Shown here piece by piece: positions 33,970 to 42,042 of a DNA stretch of 64,000 bases. Origin of the DNA: an uncultured Bacteroidales bacterium (GTDB taxonomy: Bacteria; Bacteroidota; Bacteroidia; Bacteroidales; Muribaculaceae). Position numbers and translations under genes: made by a program. Position 1 is the stretch's first letter; every line of letters begins with the position of its first letter. Under the pieces are notes generated by a model, which saw nothing but the letters and a program-made list of their open reading frames with translations, was not told where the DNA came from and ran no database searches. The stretch spans positions 35,542 to 99,541 of the forward strand of contig CACWNQ010000006.1 of the NCBI GenBank assembly GCA_902762385.1. Reading direction: 5' to 3'.

Positions 33970-35384
33970 CACACGCCTTTACCTGTAACCACGATTTTTA
34001 ATGTATAAGCTAGTATCTTCACGTCGTTAAGCAGCGACATGTTCTCTATATAGAGCAAGTCGTAGTCTAGGCGTTCAAGCATCTCATCAACATTTTTGGC
34101 ATAACCAAACTTCACCTGCCCCATTGAGGTAATGCCAGGGCGAACCTGATGAACAAGCAAGTAGGCTGGTTTGCGGGCCACTATCTGATCGATATAGTAT
34201 TGCCTCTCGGGACGTGGTCCCACAAGCGACATGTCACCCCTGATCACGTTCCAGAACTGTGGCAGCTCATCAATGCGATACTTGCGCAGGAATCTACCAA
34301 ACTTAGTAATTCTAGGATCATCGTCACTCGACAACTGTGGTCGGTTGTCTTTCTCGGCATCAACTACCATAGAACGGAACTTGTAGATGTTGAACTTCTT
34401 ATTGTGATACCCTATGCGTTCCTGCGAGAAAATAATAGGTCCTTTGGAATCCAATTTTATTAAGATTGACACAATCAAGTAAACAGGCAGCAACAATAGC
34501 ATCATAACAGCCGATACAACAATGTCGAGCACACGCTTGATGTTCTTGCCTCCCTCGCTCATGGTGTTGCCACTAACGTCAACTAGTGGGTCGCCATAAA
34601 GATTGCTAAAGCGAGCACGCGACATGAATGTATTGTTCTTGTCGGGTGTCATCTTGATGGGGACGTTAAGCAAGTAAAGCTTGTCGATGACCGACAGCAT
34701 CTGTTCCATGCTCTGCTTGGTGGGTACAACTATTACCTCCTTGACATCGTTCTCAGCACAAACCCGACCGATTTCATCGAGATTAAATACCGGCAAAACA
34801 ATATCCTTCACGCGGTTCTCGCCTGGCAAGTCAACAAAACCCACCACGTTATAACCTAAGGTATTGATAGTCTTGTGAAGACGCTGATAAAAAGCAAAGC
34901 CTGAAGCACCACTACCCACTATCAACGCATTAAACTGCAACTTGCCACTCCTGATGCGATGTGTACAAGCGTTTGTTATAAGCAGTCGCACAATGTAGAC
35001 AACCGCAAACAGCACACCCATGAGAATAAATATCACCTCATAATTCTCGGTCTGGCTCTCGGCCATATCATTGAGCAGCGCAAACACCACAATCATGAAG
35101 CTGTTGCACACGGCACTTAGCAGCGTGATTATAAATTCCTGAAGGCGTGACTTGCGGTAAGGAACATTATAATATCCCGACAGATAATAAACAAACATCA
35201 TGAACAGCGGAAAGACTATCTGCCCCACAACAACATTATAGGAGGTCAAGAAAGACATGAGCGACAAATGTCCCTTTACAAAACCCAAGTGATAACGCAC
35301 CAGGTTGAAAAGGAACCAAGCGACGTTCGACGACACAAAGTCGCCAAGCACATATCTTAACCGTTGCCGCTGTTCGCCTGTCAT
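33969..35384 (-). CDS. WcaJ-like undecaprenyl-phosphate sugar phosphotransferase
   Basis: 471 residues. There are four N-terminal hydrophobic segments (about 15-130), then a CoA-binding-like Rossmann region with ALIVGSGASGFAFYQRL. The C-terminal bacterial-sugar-transferase domain starts KRVLDIVVSAVMMLLLLP, with FSQERIGYHNKKFNIYKFRSM and the catalytic core DELPQFWNVIRGDMSLVGPRP. This is the polyisoprenyl-phosphate hexose-1-phosphate transferase superfamily, the first step of capsule or exopolysaccharide synthesis. The sugar (probably glucose or galactose) cannot be read. It is not next to other glycosyltransferases, so its pathway lies elsewhere in the genome. Confidence 0.9.
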   Translation of the reverse strand: MTGEQRQRLRYVLGDFVSSNVAWFLFNLVRYHLGFVKGHLSLMSFLTSYNVVVGQIVFPLFMMFVYYLSGYYNVPYRKSRLQEFIITLLSAVCNSFMIVVFALLNDMAESQTENYEVIFILMGVLFAVVYIVRLLITNACTHRIRSGKLQFNALIVGSGASGFAFYQRLHKTINTLGYNVVGFVDLPGENRVKDIVLPVFNLDEIGRVCAENDVKEVIVVPTKQSMEQMLSVIDKLYLLNVPIKMTPDKNNTFMSRARFSNLYGDPLVDVSGNTMSEGGKNIKRVLDIVVSAVMMLLLLPVYLIVSILIKLDSKGPIIFSQERIGYHNKKFNIYKFRSMVVDAEKDNRPQLSSDDDPRITKFGRFLRKYRIDELPQFWNVIRGDMSLVGPRPERQYYIDQIVARKPAYLLVHQVRPGITSMGQVKFGYAKNVDEMLERLDYDLLYIENMSLLNDVKILAYTLKIVVTGKGV

Positions 35385-35440
35385 ATTCAGATTTTGGTTC
35401 TTAGTTTTCCGATGTCAGTTTTTAGTTTGTCGGTCAAGTT

Positions 35441-36007
35441 CTATCTAATTATCTTAATTGTGCCATCGTTGCGCAGCATGATGATATTAGATGCGACATG
35501 AGGCTTGCTATCGTCCTGGCGATAATTAACCACATAGTCCACTCCTTGCTTGATGTCGTCGGTAATGTCGGCAAACGAGTGAGCACTTTCAGCACCACTC
35601 ACGTTGGCCGATGTTGATACAATGGGCTTACCAAACTGAGCACACAGTCGCTGCGAAAAAACCTCGTGAGGCACGCGAATACCAAGCGAGTCATTCTCAC
35701 CTAGCAGGTTGCGAGCAACATTAAAAGCCCCTTCATAGATGATTGTCAATGGTTTTACAGCTACATCAAGTAACTCCCGAGCCATATCAGGAACACTTAC
35801 CACATAGTGGTCGAGATGGTCAACATGATCGAGAAGCACTATCAGCGCCTTATTATCGGCACGGCGTTTGAGGGCATAAACCTTCTCGACAGCTTTGGCA
35901 TTGGTTGCGTCGCAGCCTATGCCCCATATTGTGTCGGTAGGGTAAAGTATGATCCCTCCACGATTCAGCACCTCGATGCAAGATTTTATATCTTCGTCTA
36001 TTGTCAT
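35441..36007 (-). CDS. tsaC: L-threonylcarbamoyladenylate synthase (Sua5/TsaC/YrdC)
   Basis: About 188 residues, the short YrdC-only form. It makes threonylcarbamoyl-AMP for tRNA t6A modification. Motifs: GGIILYPTDTIWGIGCDATN, VYALKRRADNKALIVL, SLGIRVPHEVF and KPIVSTSANVSGAES, the last holding the substrate-binding STSAN. The ATG at 36007 gives the canonical N-terminus; 36052 would add 15 residues and overlap the TACCTTTG promoter box. The next gene starts 56 bp downstream (WcaJ). Confidence 0.94.
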   Translation of the reverse strand: MTIDEDIKSCIEVLNRGGIILYPTDTIWGIGCDATNAKAVEKVYALKRRADNKALIVLLDHVDHLDHYVVSVPDMARELLDVAVKPLTIIYEGAFNVARNLLGENDSLGIRVPHEVFSQRLCAQFGKPIVSTSANVSGAESAHSFADITDDIKQGVDYVVNYRQDDSKPHVASNIIMLRNDGTIKIIR

Positions 36008-36038
36008 TGTATTAACTTCATTACTCCAAAACAAATAA

Positions 36039-36046
36039 CAAAGGTA
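36039..36046 (-). promoter_or_regulatory. -7 promoter box of the tsaC-WcaJ-ClC-fmt unit
   Basis: On the minus strand TACCTTTG, an exact TAnnTTTG match, 31 bp upstream of the tsaC ATG. Confidence 0.7.
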
Positions 36047-36152
36047 AGACAAACTTGCCGATTAAAAAAGCAAAAAACATTTTTTCCACCATATTTTTTG
36101 ATAAAAATGTTAAAAACCACGTTTTCGGTAACAGTAGATTTAAATTTTTCAC

Positions 36153-36160
36153 TAAGTTTG
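36153..36160 (+). promoter_or_regulatory. -7 promoter box of the FMN-binding protein gene
   Basis: TAAGTTTG, an exact TAnnTTTG match, 35 bp upstream of the ATG at 36196. This supports that start over the in-frame ATG at 36055. Confidence 0.65.
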
Positions 36161-36195
36161 CAGTCAAAATAGAAAAACAAAAAAACAAGAAAAAT

Positions 36196-36657
36196 ATGAA
36201 ACAGACTAGTTTTACAGTTATCAGCATTTTAATTGCACTGGCAGCAGCGTTCTTCTCATTCACCATCAATGCCAAGACAACTAAAGGCAACGCGCCACAA
36301 GTTATCATGACAGGCGAAATTGCAAAAAAGGTGGTGGGATACAACGGAACCACTCCTGTTAGCATCAGCATCAGCAATGGTCGCATCACAAGCATTACTG
36401 CCCTCGACAACCAAGAGACTCCTGCCTACTTCAACAAGGCAAAACAAAAGGTCTTCAGTCAGTTTGTAGGCAAAACCGTTGACGAGGCACTCAAGCTTGA
36501 TGCCGATGTGGCAACTGGTGCAACCTATTCGAGCGAAGCCCTAATCAAGAACATCAAGATGGGTCTTCAACAAGCCAAAGGCGCTAAGACCACCAAAGAC
36601 GTTAAAAAAGCCATCAAGAGCAAGAAAAGCAAAGGCAAGAAACGCATGACACGTTAA
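36196..36657 (+). CDS. Secreted FMN-binding-domain protein with flavinylation-type motif
   Basis: 153 residues. A hydrophobic N-terminus (MKQTSFTVISILIALAAAFFSF) is a signal peptide or anchor. Residues 43-120 form an FMN-binding domain of the RnfG/NqrC type: VSISISNGRITSITALDNQETPAYF, then DADVATGATYSSEAL. The D-x-x-T-G-A-T at 104-110 matches the motif at which ApbE links FMN covalently to Thr, so Thr110 is the likely site. The last 30 residues are very basic (KKAIKSKKSKGKKRMTR). No apbE, rnf or nqr gene is near. It is probably an extracytoplasmic redox carrier. Confidence 0.85.
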   Translation: MKQTSFTVISILIALAAAFFSFTINAKTTKGNAPQVIMTGEIAKKVVGYNGTTPVSISISNGRITSITALDNQETPAYFNKAKQKVFSQFVGKTVDEALKLDADVATGATYSSEALIKNIKMGLQQAKGAKTTKDVKKAIKSKKSKGKKRMTR

Positions 36658-36715
36658 GCCCCCGTCAATTTATATCGTCGCAATAATCAGCTTTAAGTCG
36701 CGACACACAACCATA

Positions 36716-36752
36716 AGGAGCAAGAACCTAACTAGTTCTCGCTCCTTTTTTA
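36716..36752 (+). terminator. Rho-independent terminator after the FMN-binding protein gene
   Basis: AGGAGC-A-AGAAC pairs with GTTCT-C-GCTCCT around a CTAACTA loop, followed by TTTTTA. Confidence 0.85.
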
Positions 36753-36774
36753 ATTCCCTTTAGTTGCTGCGTGT

Positions 36775-36921
36775 TTACAAGCAATGTAGTGCTACATACC
36801 CTAGAAATGTCACAAAGAACATTACGCCCAGAACATTAAAAGCTGCATTTAATCGTGGTCCAACGCTGGCAATCTCGTTATCGTCCAGCGCACATGGATT
36901 AATGGTGTCGATATCGTTCAT
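36775..36921 (-). CDS. Possible 48-residue single-pass membrane protein
   Basis: A 49-codon frame starting ATG at 36921 reads MNDIDTINPCALDDNEIASV, then GPRLNAAFNVLGVMFFVTFLGYVALHCL. The acidic N-terminus and the C-terminal hydrophobic stretch of about 20 residues look like a real small membrane protein. Codon usage resembles neighbouring genes, and the frame fits between two convergent terminators. I recognise no family and saw no exact -7 box upstream, so it needs expression evidence. Confidence 0.4.
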   Translation of the reverse strand: MNDIDTINPCALDDNEIASVGPRLNAAFNVLGVMFFVTFLGYVALHCL

Positions 36922-37028
36922 AGCAGTGTTATTTTAAGTTGTTATTAAATTTCACAATGCAAAAATACACATAGTGTGGGCAACAATTGAGCACACCAAC
37001 TCTAAAGTATTATAACACCTATTTGTAA

Positions 37029-37067
37029 CAAAAAAAAGAATGCCCAGTGCGTTTGCACCAGGCACTC
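37029..37067 (-). terminator. Rho-independent terminator of the 37092 surface-protein gene
   Basis: A 13-bp stem (37038-37050 with 37055-37067) with wobble pairs and a GTTT loop (AAAC when read leftward), followed on the minus strand by a run of at least seven T. Confidence 0.85.
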
Positions 37068-37091
37068 TTAATATTATGAAAGATTTATCTC

Positions 37092-39494
37092 TTATTTCAC
37101 AACCTTGATAACGCTCTTAGAGCCATCGGTCATTTCGCGAACTACGATGTTCACGCCATTGAATGGAGTTGCACTCTCAACGCCAGCAGCGTTGTAGAAG
37201 CGTACGCTCTTAACGTTCTCCATGCTAAGGTTCTCGATGCCGGTTGGAGTCTCTTTCTCAAATGTAGCTTCGATAGAAACATCGCCCTCGGGCATGGTGA
37301 ATGTGCGAGTCTCGGCTGCGCGGCCAGGAATTATCTCGGTGTCAAACTCAACTACCTCGTCGCCACATTTAACAACGATGTTAGAGAGCTTATAACCCTC
37401 GGCAGGAGTAGCAGTAATAGTCACCTTCTCGCCAGCGGCAACTTTGGTAACACCGCTCTCTACTTGAGTGCCATCGGCAAGAGCCACAGCAATTGTGCCG
37501 CCTTCCTGCTCTGCCTCATAGGTGATGGTGCTCTCAACAACCTGTGGAACCTCAACAAACTCAATTGGGAAGAATTGTGCACCTTCATACCAGCTTGGAA
37601 CACCATAAATGTCGTAAATCTTGCCCTCAGCATCATCAGGTGTAGCTACACCAAAGCGATCGTAAATAGCTACACTATTATCACCAACTACAATATTGCC
37701 ATCCTCGATAGTAGCACCCTTGATGACGGCATAGAAGAACAAGTTATATGGATCAACGGTAACTTCGGCTGGAGTCATCTCAGCAGCTGTAAGTTCAGCA
37801 GTCTCTGTAGCCTCGGCCATGTCTGTCATGTTTGCGAGCTCAGGAGCACCCTTAAAAGTAGCACGTTTTGCACTCCAACCAGCAGGGATAACATCATACA
37901 TTTCGTAAGAAGGAGCTGAGCCATAGAAGAAGATACCATCGCCAGCCTCATCTTGAGCATAAAGTCTTTGTCCTGCTTGGCCAATTACTACTAATTCACC
38001 AGTGAAGGTAAAGTTGGTATTGTTTTCAAGAGCAATAATCTCGGCAACTGTAGCGCAAGAAATCTTCTTTACAAATTCTTTAGAAGCAACAGTCGAAGCT
38101 GTACCTGTTACGTCATAGGCGATAGCCTTAACAGTAGTGCTCTCAGCGAGCTCGAATGGAGCAGTGTACTCAGTCGACTGGTTAGTTGGTTCAGTTCCAT
38201 CGATAGTGTAATAGATAGTAGCGTCCTCAGTCTCGCATTCTATAGTCACTGTGGTAGAGCCAATGAATGGAGTCTCACCAGTGATAACTGGGGCAGCAAC
38301 AGTTTGCTGAGCAACATTCTCAACTTTAACGTTAGCTACCTCCCAAGTACCAGAACCTGTAGAATGACCTACATATTTGTAAGCAATTTGGATTGTCTTG
38401 CCTGCATAAGCACTCAAATCGATAGTTTGAGCCTCAAATGCGCTATAACCTGATGATGGTTTTGCAGGGTAGGTAATCTCAATTTGAACCCAATCAGTAG
38501 CATCTTTCTCTTTTACCCACAATGTTGCCTCGTCAGCAATTGTCACAAAGAATTTATTTATAGCTTGAGAGAATGAAAGTTGAGGATTGTTCGCTCCCTC
38601 TAAGTTAATGTAAGGAGAAATAAGCCATCCCTCGCCGTCAGTATTTTGACCACTCTTGTAAGATGTAGCTTTTGCATAATATGTACCATTATAGCTTCCA
38701 GTAAACCAGATATCAGAACCTACAACATCATTCGTGTAGAATTTACCGAAACCATTTTCAAATGTTTCCTGATAAGGCAGAGTAACAGTTTCAATTGTAG
38801 CTGGCTCTTCTTTTACGAACTCCATAGTGGCTACCGACGAGGCATTGTTGTTAGCATCATAGGCAATAGCCTTAACAGTAGCACTCTCGGTGAGAGTGAA
38901 AGGAGCTGAGTAAGATGTCGAGTTTGCAGTAGGGGTTGCGCCATCGATAGTGTAGTAAATCGAAGCACCAGTGGTAGCGCAGGTTATAGTAACCTGAGTA
39001 CTCTCGGCGAATGGAGTCTCACCAGCAATCACAGGAGTAGCAACAGTCACTACAGGAGAATCACCGTCCTCATAAGTTACAGTAACCTTAGAAATTCTAA
39101 CATGCTTTGCTGTGCCTGCTGTCATCACTACTTCTGTAGCTGAACCTGTCCAAGTCTTGGTGCTTGCATCATAGGTTGCTGGAGTAACACTAACAGTTGC
39201 TGAACCATTAAGTTCATACACAAACACGATTTTAGTCATAGTTTTGCCTGAAGCAGAAACTTTCATTGTTCCACCATTGTAAAGACGCACTGCATCACCA
39301 TTGCTGTAATAAGCAGGAGCAGTTGCACTGTTAGCCTGGTCAAAGGTCAATGTAACAACATCACCCTCAACACTAGTTACCAATTGTTGGTCATTGTAGC
39401 CCTGAGCTGCAGCAGTCAACTCAATAGTCTCCTCGGCCGCCCATGCTCCAATTGCAAGAACAGCCATCATCACGAGAGATAATACTCTTTTCAT
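37092..39494 (-). CDS. Large multi-domain secreted surface protein
   Basis: 800 residues. Signal peptide 1-19. Then come a beta-rich domain (about 20-130) and a chitobiase-C-type Ig-like repeat (about 150-225: TCATTGASIYYTIDGATPT). A choice-of-anchor-J-like jelly roll follows (about 235-395), then a second chitobiase-C-type repeat (about 400-475: IYYTIDGTEPTNQST). After these are an OB-like domain (about 480-650), an InlB-B-repeat-like domain (about 665-745: ADGTQVESGVTKVAAGE) and a C-terminal 45-residue tail (VRFYNAAGVESATPFNGVNI). The tail resembles the type IX sorting domain, so export by T9SS and anchoring at the surface are likely. No enzyme domain is visible; it probably binds glycan or host protein. 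The gene is monocistronic. Confidence 0.8.
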   Translation of the reverse strand: MKRVLSLVMMAVLAIGAWAAEETIELTAAAQGYNDQQLVTSVEGDVVTLTFDQANSATAPAYYSNGDAVRLYNGGTMKVSASGKTMTKIVFVYELNGSATVSVTPATYDASTKTWTGSATEVVMTAGTAKHVRISKVTVTYEDGDSPVVTVATPVIAGETPFAESTQVTITCATTGASIYYTIDGATPTANSTSYSAPFTLTESATVKAIAYDANNNASSVATMEFVKEEPATIETVTLPYQETFENGFGKFYTNDVVGSDIWFTGSYNGTYYAKATSYKSGQNTDGEGWLISPYINLEGANNPQLSFSQAINKFFVTIADEATLWVKEKDATDWVQIEITYPAKPSSGYSAFEAQTIDLSAYAGKTIQIAYKYVGHSTGSGTWEVANVKVENVAQQTVAAPVITGETPFIGSTTVTIECETEDATIYYTIDGTEPTNQSTEYTAPFELAESTTVKAIAYDVTGTASTVASKEFVKKISCATVAEIIALENNTNFTFTGELVVIGQAGQRLYAQDEAGDGIFFYGSAPSYEMYDVIPAGWSAKRATFKGAPELANMTDMAEATETAELTAAEMTPAEVTVDPYNLFFYAVIKGATIEDGNIVVGDNSVAIYDRFGVATPDDAEGKIYDIYGVPSWYEGAQFFPIEFVEVPQVVESTITYEAEQEGGTIAVALADGTQVESGVTKVAAGEKVTITATPAEGYKLSNIVVKCGDEVVEFDTEIIPGRAAETRTFTMPEGDVSIEATFEKETPTGIENLSMENVKSVRFYNAAGVESATPFNGVNIVVREMTDGSKSVIKVVK

Positions 39495-39589
39495 AAAAAA
39501 TGATTTGGGTTTAAGAAGTTAATTAATTTGTTGTTTGCGTAAAAGACTAGATTTCAACTGTTTAGGCCAAAACTAGCCTTTTCACACTG

Positions 39590-39597
39590 CAAAGGTA
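39590..39597 (-). promoter_or_regulatory. -7 promoter box of the 37092 gene
   Basis: On the minus strand TACCTTTG, an exact consensus match with a 95-bp leader to the ATG at 39494. Confidence 0.65.
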
Positions 39598-39661
39598 GGC
39601 ATTTTTTCAATACGTTGACTGCGGTAAGCGCAATTTTATTGTATGTTTAAAAACATGGTGG

Positions 39662-40507
39662 TCATCTGTTTTTCACCACTGCCACATATATTATAAGAAT
39701 AATGTTCATCATCAATGCGTAGATGATTGCTGGAATTGCAATGGTGTCGTTGTTGAACACCAGCGGACTGCTAGCAATAGCAATGGCCTGAGCGGCGTTC
39801 TGCATACCAATCTCGATAACAATAGTGCGACGCTCACGGGTGTTGACTCGCATAGCCCACGACAGAGCCACACCACTAGCCATAGCAAGCAGGATGAGCA
39901 CTGTTATAGAGAGTCCCAGCTGACCAAACTTGTCAATTATAGCATCACGGTTCTGGATAAAGAACACTGTGGCAAGAAAAATGAGTGCAGGGAAGGCAAT
40001 CTTCGATAGCACTTTGTGAATTTTGTTGGCGACCCAATAAGACCTCTTCCTCACAATAATACCAATGATGATGGGCAGGAACATCAGCACAAGGTTCTGC
40101 ATCACGAGTTTGCCCACCGGCAGATGCACATTAATCTCAGATCCTGCACTTGCAGTCACCCACTCAAGGATTAGAGGCACAGTAAATAGCGTGATAATGC
40201 TACTGCACGCAGTGAGCGACACCGACAGCGCCACATCACCCTTGGCTATCATTGAAAACACGTTCGACGAGCTACCACCAGGGCAGCAGGCTATCAGCAC
40301 AAAACCAATTAGGAAGATGGGCTCCAACTTTAGCGCCCATCCTATTAGCCATGCCAATGCAGGAAGAATGATAATCTGCCCTATTAGACCAGCTATCACT
40401 GGTTTAGGACGATATTTAAACAACTTGAAATCCTCAAATTCTAAGTTCAAGCCTAGCTCAAACATGAGCAAGGTCAAAATGGGCAATACTATCCAAATTG
40501 TGTTCAT
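39662..40507 (-). CDS. Bile acid:sodium symporter (BASS) family transporter
   Basis: 281 residues, about nine hydrophobic segments. Family landmarks are FVLIACCPGGSSSNVFSMIAKGDVALSVSLTACSS, read here as the sodium-binding core, and IEIGMQNAAQAIAIASSP near the C-terminus. BASS members move bile acids, ketopantoate or other organic anions with sodium; the substrate is not readable. It lies 46 bp downstream of the porin gene in the same direction, so an outer-to-inner-membrane import pair is plausible. Confidence 0.88.
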   Translation of the reverse strand: MNTIWIVLPILTLLMFELGLNLEFEDFKLFKYRPKPVIAGLIGQIIILPALAWLIGWALKLEPIFLIGFVLIACCPGGSSSNVFSMIAKGDVALSVSLTACSSIITLFTVPLILEWVTASAGSEINVHLPVGKLVMQNLVLMFLPIIIGIIVRKRSYWVANKIHKVLSKIAFPALIFLATVFFIQNRDAIIDKFGQLGLSITVLILLAMASGVALSWAMRVNTRERRTIVIEIGMQNAAQAIAIASSPLVFNNDTIAIPAIIYALMMNIILIIYVAVVKNR

Positions 40508-40553
40508 CTTTTCTCGTTTATCGTTTATAGAATACTGTGCTCTGTGCTGTGAA

Positions 40554-41744
40554 TTAAAACGCTATCTGGAATTGGGTTATCCATGCCTTGGTGTCGGGAC
40601 CAGTGTTGCGATTGCTGAAAATGTATTGGGTGCTGATTCGGCAAGCCTTATATACCCAATACTGAAGTCCAACCAAGTAATTGCTGGTACGTGTCCAAGC
40701 AGGGAAGACGTCACGGGCATCCTTTGAGAGCGCGGTGTTCTTGTCGAGATAGTCGTAGTCGAGCACAACGTCGAAATTACGGAACAGGCGGCACCACAGT
40801 TCAGCATAAAAGGCGCGGTTATTTATGTCGCCGTTGCGTCCCTGCATATACTCGGTGCGAAGCTTCACTGGTTTGTAGTTTACCTCGGCGCCCACACTCC
40901 AGCGATTGCGTGTGTAATCAGTGCCCTGCGAAATTGTACCAAACATATCATCGGCTTGGGCATTGCCCTTACCTATGATGAATGAGCCAGAGAGGGTAAT
41001 ATCCTTGGTGGGCAATATGTTGAGCATGGCTGCAACATCTTTGTGCTTATTGTTATCACGCAGGTTCATACCAGCACCGTTAAACACACCAAGACTATAG
41101 TTAAGGTAGTAGTGACCATCGCGAGCCTTAATTGCGTCGCCAGTGACCATCGCGCCAAGGTCGCGACCCACATAGTTGCCATAGAGAGGATCACCAGCAA
41201 TGCCTGCCATGTAACGGGTTCCCTCATTTAGATTTACCGTACCCAATAATGTGGGCGAAATGATGTTCTCCATTGTGTAAGGAGTCTTGAATTGTCCCAC
41301 CCTAACTTTCAACTCGGGCATAAATGCATACTGTGCAAAATACTCGTGCAGGTGTTTCGATGCCTGAGTGCTAGCTGCATCAATCATGAGGAAAAAGCTG
41401 AGTTTGCGAGTGAGTTCAGCATTGGCCATTAATATTACACGTGTCATGCTGAACGAGTTCTTAGTCTCTGCACCAGTCTTTGTGATGTCAAATTGCGTCT
41501 GCGCATAACCAAATAAGGTGAGTTTGCTTGGTCCAATGTGGATGTTCAGAGGCATCACTGGTTTTTCTCCATCCTGTGGACGAGTGGCCATTATGGCACT
41601 GTCGCTAGTGTTGAGTGTTGAAACACTCACGCTAAGGCTCTTTCTCGCTGTCTCGGTTGGCTCGGCCGCCTCATCGGCAACAGCAACCATTGGCAGCATA
41701 ACGAGCAATGCCACAGCAAGTTTCTTGATAAAATTCATAATCAT
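40554..41744 (-). CDS. Outer-membrane porin, phosphate-selective O/P-like family
   Basis: 396 residues. A signal peptide ends AVADEA, followed by a 16-strand-type barrel with alternating hydrophobic residues and Tyr/Phe-rich girdles. The landmark VRVGQFKTPYTMENIISPT is characteristic of the OprO/OprP-like porins common in Bacteroidota. Phosphate specificity is known only for Pseudomonas members, so the substrate here is open. It is followed by the BASS transporter. An alternative ATG lies at 41738. A TATCTTTG promoter box lies directly upstream, between the gene and tRNA-Arg. Confidence 0.85.
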   Translation of the reverse strand: MIMNFIKKLAVALLVMLPMVAVADEAAEPTETARKSLSVSVSTLNTSDSAIMATRPQDGEKPVMPLNIHIGPSKLTLFGYAQTQFDITKTGAETKNSFSMTRVILMANAELTRKLSFFLMIDAASTQASKHLHEYFAQYAFMPELKVRVGQFKTPYTMENIISPTLLGTVNLNEGTRYMAGIAGDPLYGNYVGRDLGAMVTGDAIKARDGHYYLNYSLGVFNGAGMNLRDNNKHKDVAAMLNILPTKDITLSGSFIIGKGNAQADDMFGTISQGTDYTRNRWSVGAEVNYKPVKLRTEYMQGRNGDINNRAFYAELWCRLFRNFDVVLDYDYLDKNTALSKDARDVFPAWTRTSNYLVGLQYWVYKACRISTQYIFSNRNTGPDTKAWITQFQIAF

Positions 41745-41760
41745 AAGGTTTATTTTTCGA

Positions 41761-41768
41761 CAAAGATA
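41761..41768 (-). promoter_or_regulatory. -7 promoter box of the porin-BASS unit
   Basis: On the minus strand TATCTTTG, 16 bp upstream of the porin ATG. Confidence 0.6.
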
Positions 41769-41791
41769 ATACTTTCTTTTATTCCCATCAC

Positions 41792-41828
41792 AAAAAACAG
41801 GAGGAAACTCATCACGAGCACCCTCCTG
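41792..41828 (-). terminator. Terminator of tRNA-Arg
   Basis: CAGGAGG (41798-41804) pairs with CCTCCTG (41822-41828), followed leftward by TTTTTT (41792-41797). Confidence 0.85.
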
Positions 41829-41848
41829 AAAAATATATCATGAAAACG

Positions 41849-41922
41849 TGAATCGGCTGGGATTCGAACCCAGGACCCACAGCTTAGAAGGCTGTTGCTC
41901 TATCCAGCTGAGCTACCGATCC
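41849..41922 (-). tRNA. tRNA-Arg(TCT)
   Basis: 74-nt cloverleaf on the minus strand, with acceptor GGATCGG/CCGATTC and discriminator A. The anticodon loop is CTTCTAA, giving anticodon TCT. The T arm contains GGTTCGAATCC. CCA is not encoded. A TAACTTTG promoter box is at 41959-41966. Confidence 0.97.
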
Positions 41923-41958
41923 AGCTTTTTTGATGCATCACTGCCTCAAAAAGCGGTG

Positions 41959-41966
41959 CAAAGTTA
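41959..41966 (-). promoter_or_regulatory. -7 promoter box of tRNA-Arg
   Basis: On the minus strand TAACTTTG, 36 bp upstream of the mature tRNA 5' end. Confidence 0.65.
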
Positions 41967-42008
41967 ATACATTTTCGTGTAACCACAAAATTTGTGAAAT
42001 AATTGTTG

Positions 42009-42016
42009 TAATTTTG
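42009..42016 (+). promoter_or_regulatory. -7 promoter box of queA
   Basis: TAATTTTG, an exact consensus match, 26 bp upstream of the queA ATG; divergent from the tRNA-Arg promoter. Confidence 0.65.
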
Positions 42017-42042
42017 CAACGCAATAATTATGCCAAAGACTT

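Noticed and set aside
42017-42042. preQ1 riboswitch before queA
   Set aside because: The promoter box is only 26 bp from the start; no leader structure is possible.
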